NCBI GenBank assembly: GCA_022563505.1
Contig: JADFNG010000003.1
Location: 1-64,000 of the forward strand
Source: Pseudomonadota bacterium
Lineage (GTDB): Bacteria; Pseudomonadota; Gammaproteobacteria; Steroidobacterales; Woeseiaceae
Length of the DNA stretch: 64,000 nt
Direction: 5' to 3'
In this document: piece by piece, positions 41,313-52,583 of the stretch
How positions within the stretch are numbered: the first letter of the stretch is position 1
How the letters are laid out: each line of letters begins with the position of its first letter
Program-made: the position numbers and the translations under genes
The notes under the pieces: model-generated
The model's database searches: none
Seen by the model: the letters and a program-made list of their open reading frames with translations, nothing else
Told to the model about the DNA's origin: nothing

Positions 41313-42674
41313 ATGGCCAAGAAGCCAGGTAAAAATCCGGCAGACGTAGCGAAAGCGGCGAGCAAGACGGGCGAACTCAAAAAACGCATTGCGTTTTTGG
41401 TGGGTGCGCTCATTGTCTTCCGTGCGGGCACGTATATCCCGGTACCTGGTGTGGATCCAGCGGCACTGGCATCCTTCTTCGACCAGCAGGCCGGCAATAT
41501 GCTGGCGCTGTTCAATTTGTTCTCAGGTGGCGCACTGTCGCGTTTCGGTATTTTCGCGCTTGGCATCATGCCGTACATTTCTTCCTCAATTATCATGCAG
41601 ATGGCCAGCATGATTATTCCGTCGCTGCAACAGCTGCGCAAAGAGGGTGAGTCAGGCAAGCACAAGATCACGCAGTACACGCGTTTCGGAACGGTGATGT
41701 TGTCGTTGTTCCAGTCGATTGCTGCGGCGTCGTGGTTGCAGAGTCAGGTGGGTGTTGTCGTCAATCCTGGCCCGACATTCCTGATTACGGCTTGTATTAC
41801 GCTGGTAACGGGAACCATGTTCCTGATGTGGCTGGGTGAGCAAATCACCGAGCGCGGCATTGGTAACGGCATCTCGATGATTATTTTGGCCGGCATCGTT
41901 GCGGGTCTTCCCGCCGCTGTAGCGGGTACGGCATCATTGGTGAGTACGGGTGAGATGTCGTCGGCTACTGCGATCCTGTTGTTGCTCGGCAGTATCGCTG
42001 CGACGGTATTTGTTGTTTACATGGAGCGCGCGCAACGCCGCATCACAATCAATTACGCAAGGCGACAGCAGGGCCGCAAGATGTACGCCGCCCAGAGCAC
42101 GCATTTGCCGTTCAAGATCAATATGTCCGGCGTCATCCCGCCAATTTTTGCTTCGAGCATCCTGATGTTCCCGGCAACCATCGCACAGTTTTTCGGCCAG
42201 GCGACGAACCCCAATGCCGTCCAGAGCATATTGCAGACGATTGGCGCAAATCTCGGGCCAGGACAGCCTGTATACGTCATTCTGTACGGCGCGATGATCA
42301 TATTCTTTTGCTTCTTTTATACTGCGCTGGTCTTCAATTCGAAGGAGACGGCGGACAACCTGAAGCGATCAGGTGCATTCGTGCCGGGTATTCGGCCGGG
42401 AGCACACACTGCGGAGTACATCGACAAGGTGTTGACGCGCCTGACATTCTGGGGCGCGCTCTATATCGCTTCCGTGTGTCTGTTGCCGGAAATATTCCGC
42501 ATGTTTTACCCCAGTATTCCGTTCAATTTTGGTGGAACCTCATTATTGATTCTGGTGGTTGTATCGATGGACTTTATGCAGCAACTGCAGGCTCACGCAA
42601 TGAGCCATCAGTACGAAGGCATGATGCAAAAAGCGAATTTACGCAACTACGGCCGAAGTGGACAGCTTCGCTGA
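41313..42674 (+). CDS. secY: Preprotein translocase subunit SecY
   Basis: [35 protein letters not shown]. Confidence 0.98.
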   Translation: MAKKPGKNPADVAKAASKTGELKKRIAFLVGALIVFRAGTYIPVPGVDPAALASFFDQQAGNMLALFNLFSGGALSRFGIFALGIMPYISSSIIMQMASMIIPSLQQLRKEGESGKHKITQYTRFGTVMLSLFQSIAAASWLQSQVGVVVNPGPTFLITACITLVTGTMFLMWLGEQITERGIGNGISMIILAGIVAGLPAAVAGTASLVSTGEMSSATAILLLLGSIAATVFVVYMERAQRRITINYARRQQGRKMYAAQSTHLPFKINMSGVIPPIFASSILMFPATIAQFFGQATNPNAVQSILQTIGANLGPGQPVYVILYGAMIIFFCFFYTALVFNSKETADNLKRSGAFVPGIRPGAHTAEYIDKVLTRLTFWGALYIASVCLLPEIFRMFYPSIPFNFGGTSLLILVVVSMDFMQQLQAHAMSHQYEGMMQKANLRNYGRSGQLR

Positions 42675-42701
42675 TTCGTCAGCGATTAGTGGAGAACGCT
42701 C

Positions 42702-42815
42702 ATGAAAGTCAGAGCATCAGTAAAGAAAATGTGTAGAAACTGCAAGATTGTTCGTCGCAAAGGTGTTGTGCGAGTGATCTGTACCGACGCTCGCCACAAG
42801 CAGCGTCAGGGCTAA
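42702..42815 (+). CDS. rpmJ: 50S ribosomal protein L36 (absent from supplied ORF track)
   Basis: Translated by hand: [37 protein letters not shown]. Confidence 0.97.
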   Translation: MKVRASVKKMCRNCKIVRRKGVVRVICTDARHKQRQG

Positions 42816-42833
42816 AGGAAAAGGTAAAGTTTA

Positions 42834-43190
42834 GTGGCTCGAATAGCAGGCATAAATATACCGGTAAACAAGCACGTCGTGATTGCACTGACGGCTATTT
42901 TCGGCATCGGAAGTACTCGTGCGAAGCAGATTTGCGGAGCAGCGGGCATCGCTCCGGAAACCAAGGTCAGGGATCTGGCTGAACCCGAGGTCGCCAACTT
43001 GCGTACAGCAGTTGCGAACTTCATTGTCGAAGGCGATCTCCGACGTGAAACATCGATGAACATCAAGCGATTGATGGACCTCGGCTGTTACCGTGGCATT
43101 CGGCATCGGCGTGGATTGCCCTTGCGGGGGCAACGTACACGCACGAATGCTCGTACGCGAAAAGGGCCGAGACGCCCGATCAAGAGATAA
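42834..43190 (+). CDS. rpsM: 30S ribosomal protein S13
   Basis: [29 protein letters not shown] start. Confidence 0.98.
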   Translation: MARIAGINIPVNKHVVIALTAIFGIGSTRAKQICGAAGIAPETKVRDLAEPEVANLRTAVANFIVEGDLRRETSMNIKRLMDLGCYRGIRHRRGLPLRGQRTRTNARTRKGPRRPIKR

Positions 43191-43304
43191 ATCCCCGCGC
43201 GGGTGAGCGGCATTTTCGGTTTGCAAGTGCCGATGATGCATCCACCGGCAGGGAAATAGTTAACACAGAAACGGCTTTGGCCGTGATTGAGAAAGAAGCA
43301 AGTT

Positions 43305-43685
43305 ATGGCAGAGACAAAACGTAAGAAGGTCAAAAAGCACGTTGTGGACGCGATCGCCCACATCCATGCGTCCTTCAATAATACGATAATCACGATCACC
43401 GATCGCCAGGGCAATACGTTGGCATGGGCGACAGCCGGCGGCTGTGGATTTCGTGGCTCTCGTAAATCAACGCCGTTTGCGGCGCAGGTTGCCTCCGATA
43501 AGGCAGGCAAGGCCGCGCAGGAGTTCGGTGTTGTGAATATCGATGTTCGTGTTCGTGGACCGGGCCCTGGAAGAGAATCCGCAGTTCGAGCACTGAACGC
43601 ATTGGGTTTGCGAATTCAAAATATTGAGGATGTAACACCGATTCCTCACAACGGTTGTCGTCCACCGAAAAAGCGCCGGGTGTAG
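43305..43685 (+). CDS. rpsK: 30S ribosomal protein S11
   Basis: [28 protein letters not shown]. Confidence 0.98.
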   Translation: MAETKRKKVKKHVVDAIAHIHASFNNTIITITDRQGNTLAWATAGGCGFRGSRKSTPFAAQVASDKAGKAAQEFGVVNIDVRVRGPGPGRESAVRALNALGLRIQNIEDVTPIPHNGCRPPKKRRV

Positions 43686-43695
43686 AGGCAAAGTA

Positions 43696-44316
43696 ATGGC
43701 AAGATATCTTGGACCAAAATGTAAACTGTCGCGCCGTGAAGGCACGGATCTGTTTTTGAAGAGTGGCGTTCGGCCACTCGAATCGAAGTGCAAACTGGAT
43801 GTACCGCCTGGCGGTGCGCCCCAACGTCGTCCGCGATTGTCGGATTACGGCATTCAACTTCGTGAAAAGCAAAAGCTGCGTCGTATGTACGGAGTACTGG
43901 AACGTCAGTTTCGCAATTATTACAAAAAGGCTGCCCAGCTTAAGGGCTCCACGGGTGAAAATCTCCTGCGTCTGCTCGAAGGACGTTTGGATAACGTCGT
44001 ATACCGAATGGGTTACGCGTGCACGCGTGCTGAGGCTCGTCAGTTGGTAAGCCACAAAGGCATCGAAGTGAATGGCAGGGTTGTCAATATACCTTCGGCG
44101 CAGGTGAGTGCAGGCGACGCCGTCAGCATTCGGGAAAAAGCTAAAAAGCAACTTCGCATTCAAAGTGCTTTGGAGATCGCCGGTCAGGTCGGTTTGCCGG
44201 AGTGGGTAGAAGTGGATGCGAAGAAGATGACGGGTATTCTTAAATCGTTGCCGGATCGTCAGGATATCCTGCCCGATATCAACGAAAACTTCGTCGTCGA
44301 GTTGTACTCGAAATAG
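43696..44316 (+). CDS. rpsD: 30S ribosomal protein S4
   Basis: [24 protein letters not shown]. Confidence 0.98.
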   Translation: MARYLGPKCKLSRREGTDLFLKSGVRPLESKCKLDVPPGGAPQRRPRLSDYGIQLREKQKLRRMYGVLERQFRNYYKKAAQLKGSTGENLLRLLEGRLDNVVYRMGYACTRAEARQLVSHKGIEVNGRVVNIPSAQVSAGDAVSIREKAKKQLRIQSALEIAGQVGLPEWVEVDAKKMTGILKSLPDRQDILPDINENFVVELYSK

Positions 44317-44334
44317 TCAGGAGGGTATTTACCC

Positions 44335-45333
44335 ATGCAGGACTCTGTTAATGAATTTCTGAAGCCCCGCGTCGTTAAAGTAACGCCGGTTGATGATTTG
44401 CACGCCAAAGTTACGATTGAGCCTTTCGAACGCGGATATGGTCACACGCTCGGCAATGCTTTGCGCCGCATTCTATTGTCGTCGATGCCCGGTGCGGCCA
44501 TCGTCGAGGCGGAAATTGAGGGCGTTTTGCACGAGTACACCAGCATTGAGGGTGTACAGGAAGATGTCGTCGACATCTTGTTGAACCTCAAGCAGGTTGC
44601 CGTGCGTATGCACACGCGGGATACCGCTGAGCTGCGCGTCTCCAAGAAAGGACCCGGTACGGTAACGGGCGCGGATATTCAGCTTGATCACGATGTGGAA
44701 ATTATGAACCCGGATATTGTGCTCGCTACTCTGACGAAAGATGGCCAGCTCAATATGATCCTCAAGGTCGAGCGCGGCCGTGGTTATCGCCCGGCAACGC
44801 AGCAACCGTCGTTCGAAGAACAGACTGGGCCGATTGGTCGTTTGCAACTCGACGCATCTTTCAGTCCGGTGCAGCGCGTCACGTATGACGTGGAGTCAGC
44901 TCGTGTCGACCAACGTACCGATCTCGATAAGCTGATTATCGATATAGAGACGAACGGTACGATTGATCCGGAAGAAGCGATCCGTCGGGCGGGCAGCATT
45001 CTCAAAGACCAGTTGTCCGTATTCGTTGACCTGCAAGGTCAGGAAGACGGCGCAGGCGCGGCAGCCGAAAGTCAGGTTGATCCGATTCTGCTGCGACCGG
45101 TCGATGAACTGGAACTGACCGTTCGCTCCGCGAATTGCCTGAAAGCCGAAAACATCATGTACATTGGTGATCTCGTGCAGCGTACTGAAGTGGAATTGCT
45201 GCGTACGCCAAACCTTGGCAGGAAGTCTTTAACCGAAATCAAGGAAGTACTGGAAGGTCACGGGCTGGGTCTTGGTATGCGCCTGGAAAACTGGCCACCT
45301 GCCAGTCTGCGTCCGGAACACGAAATCGTCTAA
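44335..45333 (+). CDS. rpoA: RNA polymerase subunit alpha
   Basis: [25 protein letters not shown]. Confidence 0.99.
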   Translation: MQDSVNEFLKPRVVKVTPVDDLHAKVTIEPFERGYGHTLGNALRRILLSSMPGAAIVEAEIEGVLHEYTSIEGVQEDVVDILLNLKQVAVRMHTRDTAELRVSKKGPGTVTGADIQLDHDVEIMNPDIVLATLTKDGQLNMILKVERGRGYRPATQQPSFEEQTGPIGRLQLDASFSPVQRVTYDVESARVDQRTDLDKLIIDIETNGTIDPEEAIRRAGSILKDQLSVFVDLQGQEDGAGAAAESQVDPILLRPVDELELTVRSANCLKAENIMYIGDLVQRTEVELLRTPNLGRKSLTEIKEVLEGHGLGLGMRLENWPPASLRPEHEIV

Positions 45334-45348
45334 CGAAGAGCAATAGTC

Positions 45349-45729
45349 ATGCGTCACAAGAAATCCGGCCGTAAACTGGGCCGCAACAGTTCCCACCGCA
45401 AAGCGATGTTTCGCAACATGGCCGCGTCACTGCTGCGCCACGAAACCATAAAAACCACCGTACCGAAAGCAAAAGAATTGCGACGTGTGGTTGAACCACT
45501 GATCACGTTGGCCAAAGTGGACGGTGTTGCCAATCGACGCCTGGCATTCAGCCGCTTGCGCGACAAAGAGGTTGTTGGCAAGTTGTTCAGCGAGTTGGGT
45601 CCACGTTTCAAGGAACGCCCGGGTGGTTACCTGCGCATTCTTAAAATTGGACCACGTGCGGGCGATGCAGCACCGATGGCAATTGTACAATTGGTCGAGG
45701 GACCGGCGGAGACTGACGCGGAAGAATAG
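45349..45729 (+). CDS. rplQ: 50S ribosomal protein L17
   Basis: [32 protein letters not shown]. Confidence 0.98.
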   Translation: MRHKKSGRKLGRNSSHRKAMFRNMAASLLRHETIKTTVPKAKELRRVVEPLITLAKVDGVANRRLAFSRLRDKEVVGKLFSELGPRFKERPGGYLRILKIGPRAGDAAPMAIVQLVEGPAETDAEE

Positions 45730-45756
45730 CTTCAGGCTTGCAGAAAAAAGGGTCAG

Positions 45757-45806
45757 AAAAAAGGGTCAGGTTTATTTTCTTCGGAATTTAAACCTGACCC
45801 TTTTTT
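45757..45806 (+). terminator. 18-bp perfect inverted repeat / likely terminator of the alpha operon
   Basis: aaaaaagggtcaggttta...taaacctgaccctttttt, preceded by partial copy aaaaaagggtcag at 45744. Confidence 0.7.
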
Positions 45807-45961
45807 GCATGAGCAGTTTCACATAATAGCGGAGCATTATCCGTCGTAAGGCGAGTGTGACGGAAAAGAACCCTGAAACGCCGAATTTCAGTGAAAAAGG
45901 GGCCGTGACGGAAGCCATAAGCCGTTGATTAGGCGAAGTAATTAGGCTATTTGCAAGTGTT

Positions 45962-46339
45962 GTGAAGGGTCTCACAGTGTCTGCTCACGCGGTCGCTTAC
46001 AGTGAACACCTGATTCAAGGAGCCAGAATTATTAGCAACGACCGGACATTCACTGATTGCGTCATTCTCGACAAGGATGCCTTCGATCCGGATGCCGTCT
46101 TCTTTGACGACATCGTCGATGATGACGTGCTGCCCTATTTGAGTCTCGCCGTCGATGGGCTGACAGATTCGGGTGCCAAGGTTCGCAGGGAGTTCGAAAT
46201 GCGTCCCGAGGATGCTGCCAATGAAGAAATGAAGGCATCCACCACAATGCCGGTTGCCACGCTCGATCCTGAACAGCTGGAAGTCTACGGCTGGGAATCC
46301 TCCATCTGGCGCAAGATCAAAGGCTACCTCGGAATCTAG
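45962..46339 (+). CDS. Hypothetical acidic protein
   Basis: 125 aa ORF, coding-like composition, no recognised family. Confidence 0.6.
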   Translation: MKGLTVSAHAVAYSEHLIQGARIISNDRTFTDCVILDKDAFDPDAVFFDDIVDDDVLPYLSLAVDGLTDSGAKVRREFEMRPEDAANEEMKASTTMPVATLDPEQLEVYGWESSIWRKIKGYLGI

Positions 46340-46409
46340 CCCGGACTGCACCGGCGTCATCGCTAGCAGATAATATCTCTACCCCCATCTTCGCTGGTAG
46401 ACTTCCGCC

Positions 46410-47255
46410 ATGAACAGCAATTTTGAAGACAAAACCGTCATCATCACCGGTGGTTCGCAAGGCGTTGGTGCGGCAACCGCACGCCGATTTGGCGCCGCCG
46501 GTGCTAACCTCGTGCTGGTCGCCCGGACCCGCAAGACGCTTGACCGCATTTCTGAAGAGCTTACGGGTCAGGCCAGTGTTCTTACAGTGCGAATGGATGT
46601 CTCCGATGCGGATGCATGCGCGAGTCTGTTCAAGAAGGCCATGCTCGAGTTCGGCGCTGTTCACGTGCTCATTAATAATGCCGGATACCACAAGCGAGGG
46701 TTGGTCGAAAACATGGATGCCGAGGATCTCGGCAAGATGATTGATGTGAATCTCAAAGCGCCAATCATCCTCAGCAGGCTGGCGATTCCCTATATCAAGG
46801 AATCGGGCGGTGGAGCCATCATCAATGTTGCTTCTCTGGCCGGGCGCGTACCCATTCCTGCCGCAGCGACCTACTCTGCCAGCAAGTTCGGACTGCGTGC
46901 ATTTACGTTCGCACTCGGCCAGGAACTTGAAGCATCGGGCATCAAAGTGGCGGCGGTTTCGCCGGGACCCATCGATACAGGCTTCATCATGTCGAATATC
47001 GACTCAGTGGCCGACATCACGTTTTCACAACCAATGAGTACCGGTGATGAGGTGGCTGATGAGATCCTGAAACTTTGTGTCAATACCCGACGCGAGCGGT
47101 CGATGCCACCTGTCAGTGGGCTTCTCACCACTATGTCCTATTTATTTCCCTGGTTGGGTAAACGCCTGCAACCTTTGCTGAACGCGAAGGGGCGCCGGGT
47201 CAAGAGAAAATTGAAAGCGGAAATGCGTGCGGCGAAGCTCGAAAGCGACGATTAA
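46410..47255 (+). CDS. SDR family oxidoreductase
   Basis: VIITGGSQGVGAATA; YSASKFGLR; C-terminal membrane-proximal basic tail. Confidence 0.9.
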   Translation: MNSNFEDKTVIITGGSQGVGAATARRFGAAGANLVLVARTRKTLDRISEELTGQASVLTVRMDVSDADACASLFKKAMLEFGAVHVLINNAGYHKRGLVENMDAEDLGKMIDVNLKAPIILSRLAIPYIKESGGGAIINVASLAGRVPIPAAATYSASKFGLRAFTFALGQELEASGIKVAAVSPGPIDTGFIMSNIDSVADITFSQPMSTGDEVADEILKLCVNTRRERSMPPVSGLLTTMSYLFPWLGKRLQPLLNAKGRRVKRKLKAEMRAAKLESDD

Positions 47256-47257
47256 CG

Positions 47258-48601
47258 TTATGACGCGAAGGCGTCCCGCGTCAGATTCTCCACCCCATCT
47301 TGCAGAACCCGGACATTATCTTCGATCCGAATCCCGCCAAAGGGCCTTAGCCAGTCAATTCTCTTTTGGTTAAGCATGGCGTGCCCCGGGCTTCCCTGAA
47401 GGTTATCGAGAAGCATATCGATTACATACAAACCCGGTTCGATCGTCAGCACCTGATCTTCCTCCAGTGTACGTGTCAGTCGAAGAAACGAGTGACCCGG
47501 TGGGCGATCAATAACAGTGCCACTCTCATCGGCCATGAATCCGCCAACGTCATGTACCTGTACACCAAGCAAATGCCCGAGTCCGTGCGGGAAGAAAGCA
47601 GACGTAACACCGTTGAGGATTAACGCATCGACCGAACCACTGGCAAGATCAAGATCAATCAATAACGTAGCCAGTTTCTCATGTGTGCTGATATGCAGTG
47701 CCGCGTAGTCAACACCGGCCTTAACTTCGGACACGATGTCCTGCTGCATGGAATCCATGCGATTAATGATGTCCTGATACTCGCTCGAGTCGTAGGAATA
47801 GGCCCGCGTGATATCCGATGCGTACCCATAAACAGTGGCACCGGCATCAATCAGAAAAGAGCGTACATTCTCACGAACGACAGGCGACTGATGCTGGTAG
47901 TGCAATACGGCGCCATTTTCATTGAGTGCGATGATATTGCCGTATGGTAGCTCCTTCTCGGTCTGTTCCACCGCATGGCAATACGCAAGGTGGATATCCA
48001 ATTCAGATGAACCGGCGCGAAAGGCCTCTTCGGCGGCGCGGTGTCCGGCAACACCCCGTCTTGATGCGGCTCGCATGCAATCGAGCTCATACGGTGTTTT
48101 CCTGGCACGCGCGTAGTGCAGGATGTTGATGGCGGTATTCGGGTTGATGCGGTCGATGCCGAAGGCATGTTCGTTATCCGAAAATTCACCAATCAAGATG
48201 CATTTGTCTTTATCCTGTGGCAAGAGCTCGGCGACATCCTCGATGAAATTGACGATTCGGATGTCATAGTAAGCTGTCCAAAATCCTGCGGGACTGGCGG
48301 ATGGTAAATGCCAATAGTCATTTTCCTGGTAATAAATGAGAAGCGGTTTTTCCCCGGGCGTGTGCACCAGGTAGCAATACGGTGTCGCAGTGAGCGGCAG
48401 CCAGCTCACAAAGTGCGGATTTGGTTGGAACGAATAATAGTTGTCATCCAGAAACTTCGGTTTTGGGGCGCCAGAGAAAATAATCGCGTGGCTCGCACCG
48501 GCCTTCTCCAATGCCCGGTCGTGGCGCTCTTTGAGTGTATCTACATGGTTGCTGTAGGATCGGCCAAGTACGGCATCATCGATGAATTGTTGTGTACTCA
48601 T
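47258..48601 (-). CDS. pepQ: Xaa-Pro dipeptidase (M24)
   Basis: FLIDAGATVYGYASDITRAYS; FFPHGLGHLLGVQVHDVGG; LTIEPGLYVIDMLL. Confidence 0.9.
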   Translation of the reverse strand: MSTQQFIDDAVLGRSYSNHVDTLKERHDRALEKAGASHAIIFSGAPKPKFLDDNYYSFQPNPHFVSWLPLTATPYCYLVHTPGEKPLLIYYQENDYWHLPSASPAGFWTAYYDIRIVNFIEDVAELLPQDKDKCILIGEFSDNEHAFGIDRINPNTAINILHYARARKTPYELDCMRAASRRGVAGHRAAEEAFRAGSSELDIHLAYCHAVEQTEKELPYGNIIALNENGAVLHYQHQSPVVRENVRSFLIDAGATVYGYASDITRAYSYDSSEYQDIINRMDSMQQDIVSEVKAGVDYAALHISTHEKLATLLIDLDLASGSVDALILNGVTSAFFPHGLGHLLGVQVHDVGGFMADESGTVIDRPPGHSFLRLTRTLEEDQVLTIEPGLYVIDMLLDNLQGSPGHAMLNQKRIDWLRPFGGIRIEDNVRVLQDGVENLTRDAFAS

Positions 48602-48766
48602 ACGTCCATCATACCCTCAGGTGGGTCGATGCTGCGAGCATCCGTCCAGTACCGGGCGAGCCGCTGATTAGAGTTTCATTCCCCGTCCAATCTAGGCATC
48701 ATTTAATGTTTTGCAGAGCGCCCGAAGAAATGCAGGAATCGCCTGATCCAAGTGAAGCTGTTGCCG

Positions 48767-50434
48767 ATGAGTAAGGTGTTGGCAGGTGTCCACGGTTACG
48801 AGCGCCAGACCGGTGCTGCGTTTGCCACGCGCTCAGAAGTCATCGCGAAGCACGGCATGGCCGCGACCAGCCAGCCACTTGCAACGCAGGTCGCGCTCGA
48901 TATCCTGAAAACCGGCGGCAACGCGATCGACGCTGCAATCGCGGCCAATGCCGTCCTTGGCCTGGTGGAGCCCACCGGCGGTGGCGTTGGTGGTGACTTG
49001 TTCGCGATCGTGTGGGATGCCGGCAAAAAGGAACTCACCGGCCTCAACGCATCGGGCCGATCCCCAAAACTGCTGACGCTTGAGCATTTTCAACAACAGA
49101 GGTTGTCCCAAGTGCCTGAATTGGGCCCACTATCCGTCAGCGTACCCGGCGCGGTGGACGGCTGGTACAAATTACACGGACGCTACGGGAGCCTGCCGAT
49201 GACCGACATCCTCGCATCGGCAATTGCCTATGCCGACGAAGGGTTTCCTGTTTCCGAAGTCATCGCCTCAGAATGGGCCGCAAATGCAGAGAGCCGACGC
49301 GACTTTCCCGGATTTGAAGCGACATTTTTGCCGCACGGCAAGCCACCGGCCAAGGGCCAGCTATTCAGCAATCGACGACTGGCCAACACCTATCGCAAGA
49401 TTGTCGCCGGTGGCCGCGATGAGTTTTACAGGGGAGAGATCGCAAGGCAAATTGATTCTTACATGACCGAAAATGGCGGTTTTCTACGCTACGAGGACCT
49501 CGCTGAACATACGTCGGAGTGGGTGACTCCCGTGTCCAGTAACTATCGCGGTTATGATGTTTTCGAGCTGCCGCCGAACACACAAGGTATCGCCGCGCTG
49601 CAAATACTCAATATTCTGGAAGGGTTTGATTTGACGGCCATGGGATTTGGCAGCACGGAGTATGTGCATACCTTCGTTGAAGCCAAGAAGATTGTTTATG
49701 AGGATCGCGCAAAGTACTACGCGGACATGGATTTTGCACAGGTTCCGATTGAAACATTGATTTCAAAGAAATACGCGGCCGAACGCCGACGACTGATTGA
49801 TCCGGAAAAAGCGGCGCTCGTCTGTGCCGCGGGTGACGCTGCCATTGAAAACGGCGATACGATCTACATGACGGTTGCCGACAAGCACGGCAATATGATT
49901 TCCCTCATCCAAAGCAACTTTGCTGGCATGGGTTCGGGCATGACGCCAGGCGAACTGGGTTTCGGATTGCAAAATCGTGGCGCGTTGTTCAGCTTGCAGG
50001 AAGGTCATGCCAATGTATTCGAACCGGGGAAGCGACCGTTTCACACCATCATTCCGGCATTCGTCATGAAGGACGGCCAACCGTGGATGAGTTTCGGTTT
50101 TATGGGAGGCTCAATACAACCGCAAGGACATGCGCAGATCCTGGTCAACATGATTGATTTTGGCATGAACCTGCAGGAAGCGGGTGATGCGGCGCGCATG
50201 CGTCATACCGGTTCGTCACAGCCAACCGACCAGGTGATGGAAGATGGCGGTGTGTTGTACATGGAATCCGGCATTGGCGAGGAAACACGCGACCGGCTGC
50301 GGAGTTTAGGCCACAATATAGCAACCCAGAGCACTAGCTATGGCGGGTACCAGGCCATCAAGTGGGACAAGAATCAGCGTGTCTACTATGGCGCGTCGGA
50401 AAGCAGAAAGGACGGCCAGGCCGCCGGATACTAA
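48767..50434 (+). CDS. ggt: Gamma-glutamyltransferase family protein
   Basis: GGNAIDAAIAANAVLGLVEPTGGGVGGDLFAIVWD; DTIYMTVADKHGNMISLIQSNF. Confidence 0.93.
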   Translation: MSKVLAGVHGYERQTGAAFATRSEVIAKHGMAATSQPLATQVALDILKTGGNAIDAAIAANAVLGLVEPTGGGVGGDLFAIVWDAGKKELTGLNASGRSPKLLTLEHFQQQRLSQVPELGPLSVSVPGAVDGWYKLHGRYGSLPMTDILASAIAYADEGFPVSEVIASEWAANAESRRDFPGFEATFLPHGKPPAKGQLFSNRRLANTYRKIVAGGRDEFYRGEIARQIDSYMTENGGFLRYEDLAEHTSEWVTPVSSNYRGYDVFELPPNTQGIAALQILNILEGFDLTAMGFGSTEYVHTFVEAKKIVYEDRAKYYADMDFAQVPIETLISKKYAAERRRLIDPEKAALVCAAGDAAIENGDTIYMTVADKHGNMISLIQSNFAGMGSGMTPGELGFGLQNRGALFSLQEGHANVFEPGKRPFHTIIPAFVMKDGQPWMSFGFMGGSIQPQGHAQILVNMIDFGMNLQEAGDAARMRHTGSSQPTDQVMEDGGVLYMESGIGEETRDRLRSLGHNIATQSTSYGGYQAIKWDKNQRVYYGASESRKDGQAAGY

Positions 50435-50436
50435 CA

Positions 50437-51447
50437 ATGACACAAGATATTTACCTCACGGGAATTACGACGACCGGCACGCCACACATTGGCAACTACG
50501 TGGGTGCAATTCGCCCGTGTATCGAAGCCAGCAAAGACAAGTCGAAACAGAATTACTATTTTCTGGCCGATTTTCACGCGTTGGCGAAAGCGGAAGATCC
50601 GGAGCGCATCGCGCGCTCGTCCCTGGAGATATCGGCGGCGTGGCTGGCGCTTGGCCTGGATACCGATAATGCGGTGTTCTATCGCCAGTCCGATATTCCT
50701 GAGATTCCACAGCTCACCTGGATTCTGACCCGTATGACGGCGAAGGGGTTGATGAATCGTGCGCACTCGTACAAGGCGCAGGTGCAGGCGAATGTGGAAA
50801 AGTACAGTCAGGACCCGGACAAGGGTATCAACATGGCGCTGTACAGCTATCCGATCCTGATGGCGGCGGATATTCTAATGTTCAAGTCGACCAAGGTGCC
50901 TGTCGGAAGAGATCAAAAACAGCACGTGGAAATGACGCGAGATATCGCTCAGCGCTTCAATCATCACTACGGCGACATTCTCGTCATTCCCGAAGCGGTC
51001 ATTGGTGATGACACCGCAGTTCTGGCTGGACTCGATGGCCGAAAAATGAGCAAGAGCTACGACAATACGATTCCCCTATTTGCCGATGAGAAGCAACTGA
51101 GAAAACTCATCATGAAGATCAAGACCAACAGCATTGAGCCGGGAGAGCCCAAGGACATAAACGACTCGACACTTTACGATATCTACAAAGCCTTCGCGCA
51201 ACCCGACGAAGTCAGGGAAATCGAAAAGCGCTACGAAGACGGCATCGCCTGGGGGGAAATGAAGCAGGTACTGTTCGAGTACATCAATGAACACATCAAA
51301 CCCGCGCGAGCTGAATATCAGCGCTATATCGATGATCCCGCGGAAGTAGAGCGTGTGCTCGTCAAAGGTGCAGAGAAAGCGCGTGAGGTGTCAGTTCCGT
51401 ACCTGGATCAGATTCGGCATGCGGTGGGCATCAGAAAGCTCGGCTAA
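50437..51447 (+). CDS. trpS: Tryptophanyl-tRNA synthetase
   Basis: [35 protein letters not shown]. Confidence 0.96.
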   Translation: MTQDIYLTGITTTGTPHIGNYVGAIRPCIEASKDKSKQNYYFLADFHALAKAEDPERIARSSLEISAAWLALGLDTDNAVFYRQSDIPEIPQLTWILTRMTAKGLMNRAHSYKAQVQANVEKYSQDPDKGINMALYSYPILMAADILMFKSTKVPVGRDQKQHVEMTRDIAQRFNHHYGDILVIPEAVIGDDTAVLAGLDGRKMSKSYDNTIPLFADEKQLRKLIMKIKTNSIEPGEPKDINDSTLYDIYKAFAQPDEVREIEKRYEDGIAWGEMKQVLFEYINEHIKPARAEYQRYIDDPAEVERVLVKGAEKAREVSVPYLDQIRHAVGIRKLG

Positions 51448-51790
51448 ATTGAATCGAACGGACTTCGAACGGCATTTCCACCTCGCTTGAGAACGTGAGT
51501 GTAGATCATGGTTGTGCTTACATTCGCATGACCTAATAATTCTTGAACGGTGCGAATGTCATAGCCATTTTCCAGCAGGTGAGTGGCGAACGAATGGCGA
51601 AACGTATGGCAGGTCGCCCGTTTCGCCACTCCCGTCGCAACGACCGCGTTCTTAACGGCACGCGCCAGACTTGATGCGTGCACATGGTGACGCCGTTTCC
51701 CCATGTCGCTCCGAATGAAGGCATATCGTTTTGATGGAAACAGGTACTGCCATTTCCAGTCTCCGCCCGAGCGACTCCTGCCACGCTTCG
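51444..51790 (-). pseudogene. Truncated integron-type tyrosine recombinase (IntI C-terminal part)
   Basis: [108 protein letters not shown]-terminal half absent. Confidence 0.85.
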
Positions 51791-51866
51791 TGCGCTGTTA
51801 TGATGTTGCCTCGCGCGAAGCGCGCCCGTTACCTGGCGCCAGCGAGCTAAACCACAGGCAAAAGTC

Positions 51867-52451
51867 ATGTCGATGAAAGACATCATCGGAGATTACTCAG
51901 GATTCTTTTCACTTCAATATGGGCGTTTGCATGATATTCAAATCGATATCTCTGGATATGAGATAAGCCACTTGGCCTATCGTACGGCGAGCTGCGAAGA
52001 ATACCTGCAGACCAGGGATAAAATAGAGCGATATTGCACGTCCAACGTTGAAAATGTCTGGAATGGTCGTCCCATGTCGATCATGCAACTGGAGGAGCCA
52101 CTGATTTTGAGAGCGGAATTTGAGGTTTCGGTGATCGAGTTGATACCCCCACTGCATCGGCGCGTTTATAAAATGGGTTTGGAACATCTTGGTGTAGTGA
52201 TCGGTGAGTCTAACGACGAGTTTTCCCATAAGTATCGGACCGTTCTGACCGGACAGCAATTTCAAAGCAAGGAATGTGAACCATACTACGTAACGTTTTT
52301 CCAGGACTTCACCACGGTCAAGTTCTATAAAGACTCGTTGTTGAAAATTTGTGAAAGTCAGCATGGGCGATCGTATGAGGGATTTTCTCATGTGAAAAAT
52401 TGGGACTTCAAAAATCAGCGGGAAAATCGAAGACTCGATACGTCGGAATGA
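51867..52451 (+). CDS. YecM-like (VOC superfamily) protein
   Basis: ISHLAYRTASCEEY...NGRPMSIMQLEEPL...VSVIELIPP...GLEHLGVVIG resembles YecM core. Confidence 0.65.
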   Translation: MSMKDIIGDYSGFFSLQYGRLHDIQIDISGYEISHLAYRTASCEEYLQTRDKIERYCTSNVENVWNGRPMSIMQLEEPLILRAEFEVSVIELIPPLHRRVYKMGLEHLGVVIGESNDEFSHKYRTVLTGQQFQSKECEPYYVTFFQDFTTVKFYKDSLLKICESQHGRSYEGFSHVKNWDFKNQRENRRLDTSE

Positions 52452-52472
52452 CCAGTAAACTGACGCAATAAC

Positions 52473-52583
52473 ATGCGGGCGATTGGCGTTAGCTACGGTT
52501 ATGGTTCGCGCGGGGAACTGGAAGCGGCGGGAGTCTACGCGACAGTCGATCGACCGGAAGATTTGCTGCCATTGCTTCTATGA
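52473..52583 (+). pseudogene. C-terminal fragment of HAD hydrolase
   Basis: MRAIGVSYGYGSRGELEAAGVYATVDRPEDLLPLLL* matches typical phosphoglycolate phosphatase-type end. Confidence 0.55.

Noticed and set aside
52488-52500. GGCGTTAGCTACGG considered as an attC core site after the YecM-like ORF
   Set aside because: GTTAGCT deviates from GTTRRRY, no paired inverse core or hairpin was found, and the bases encode the HAD-tail motif GVSYGYG.
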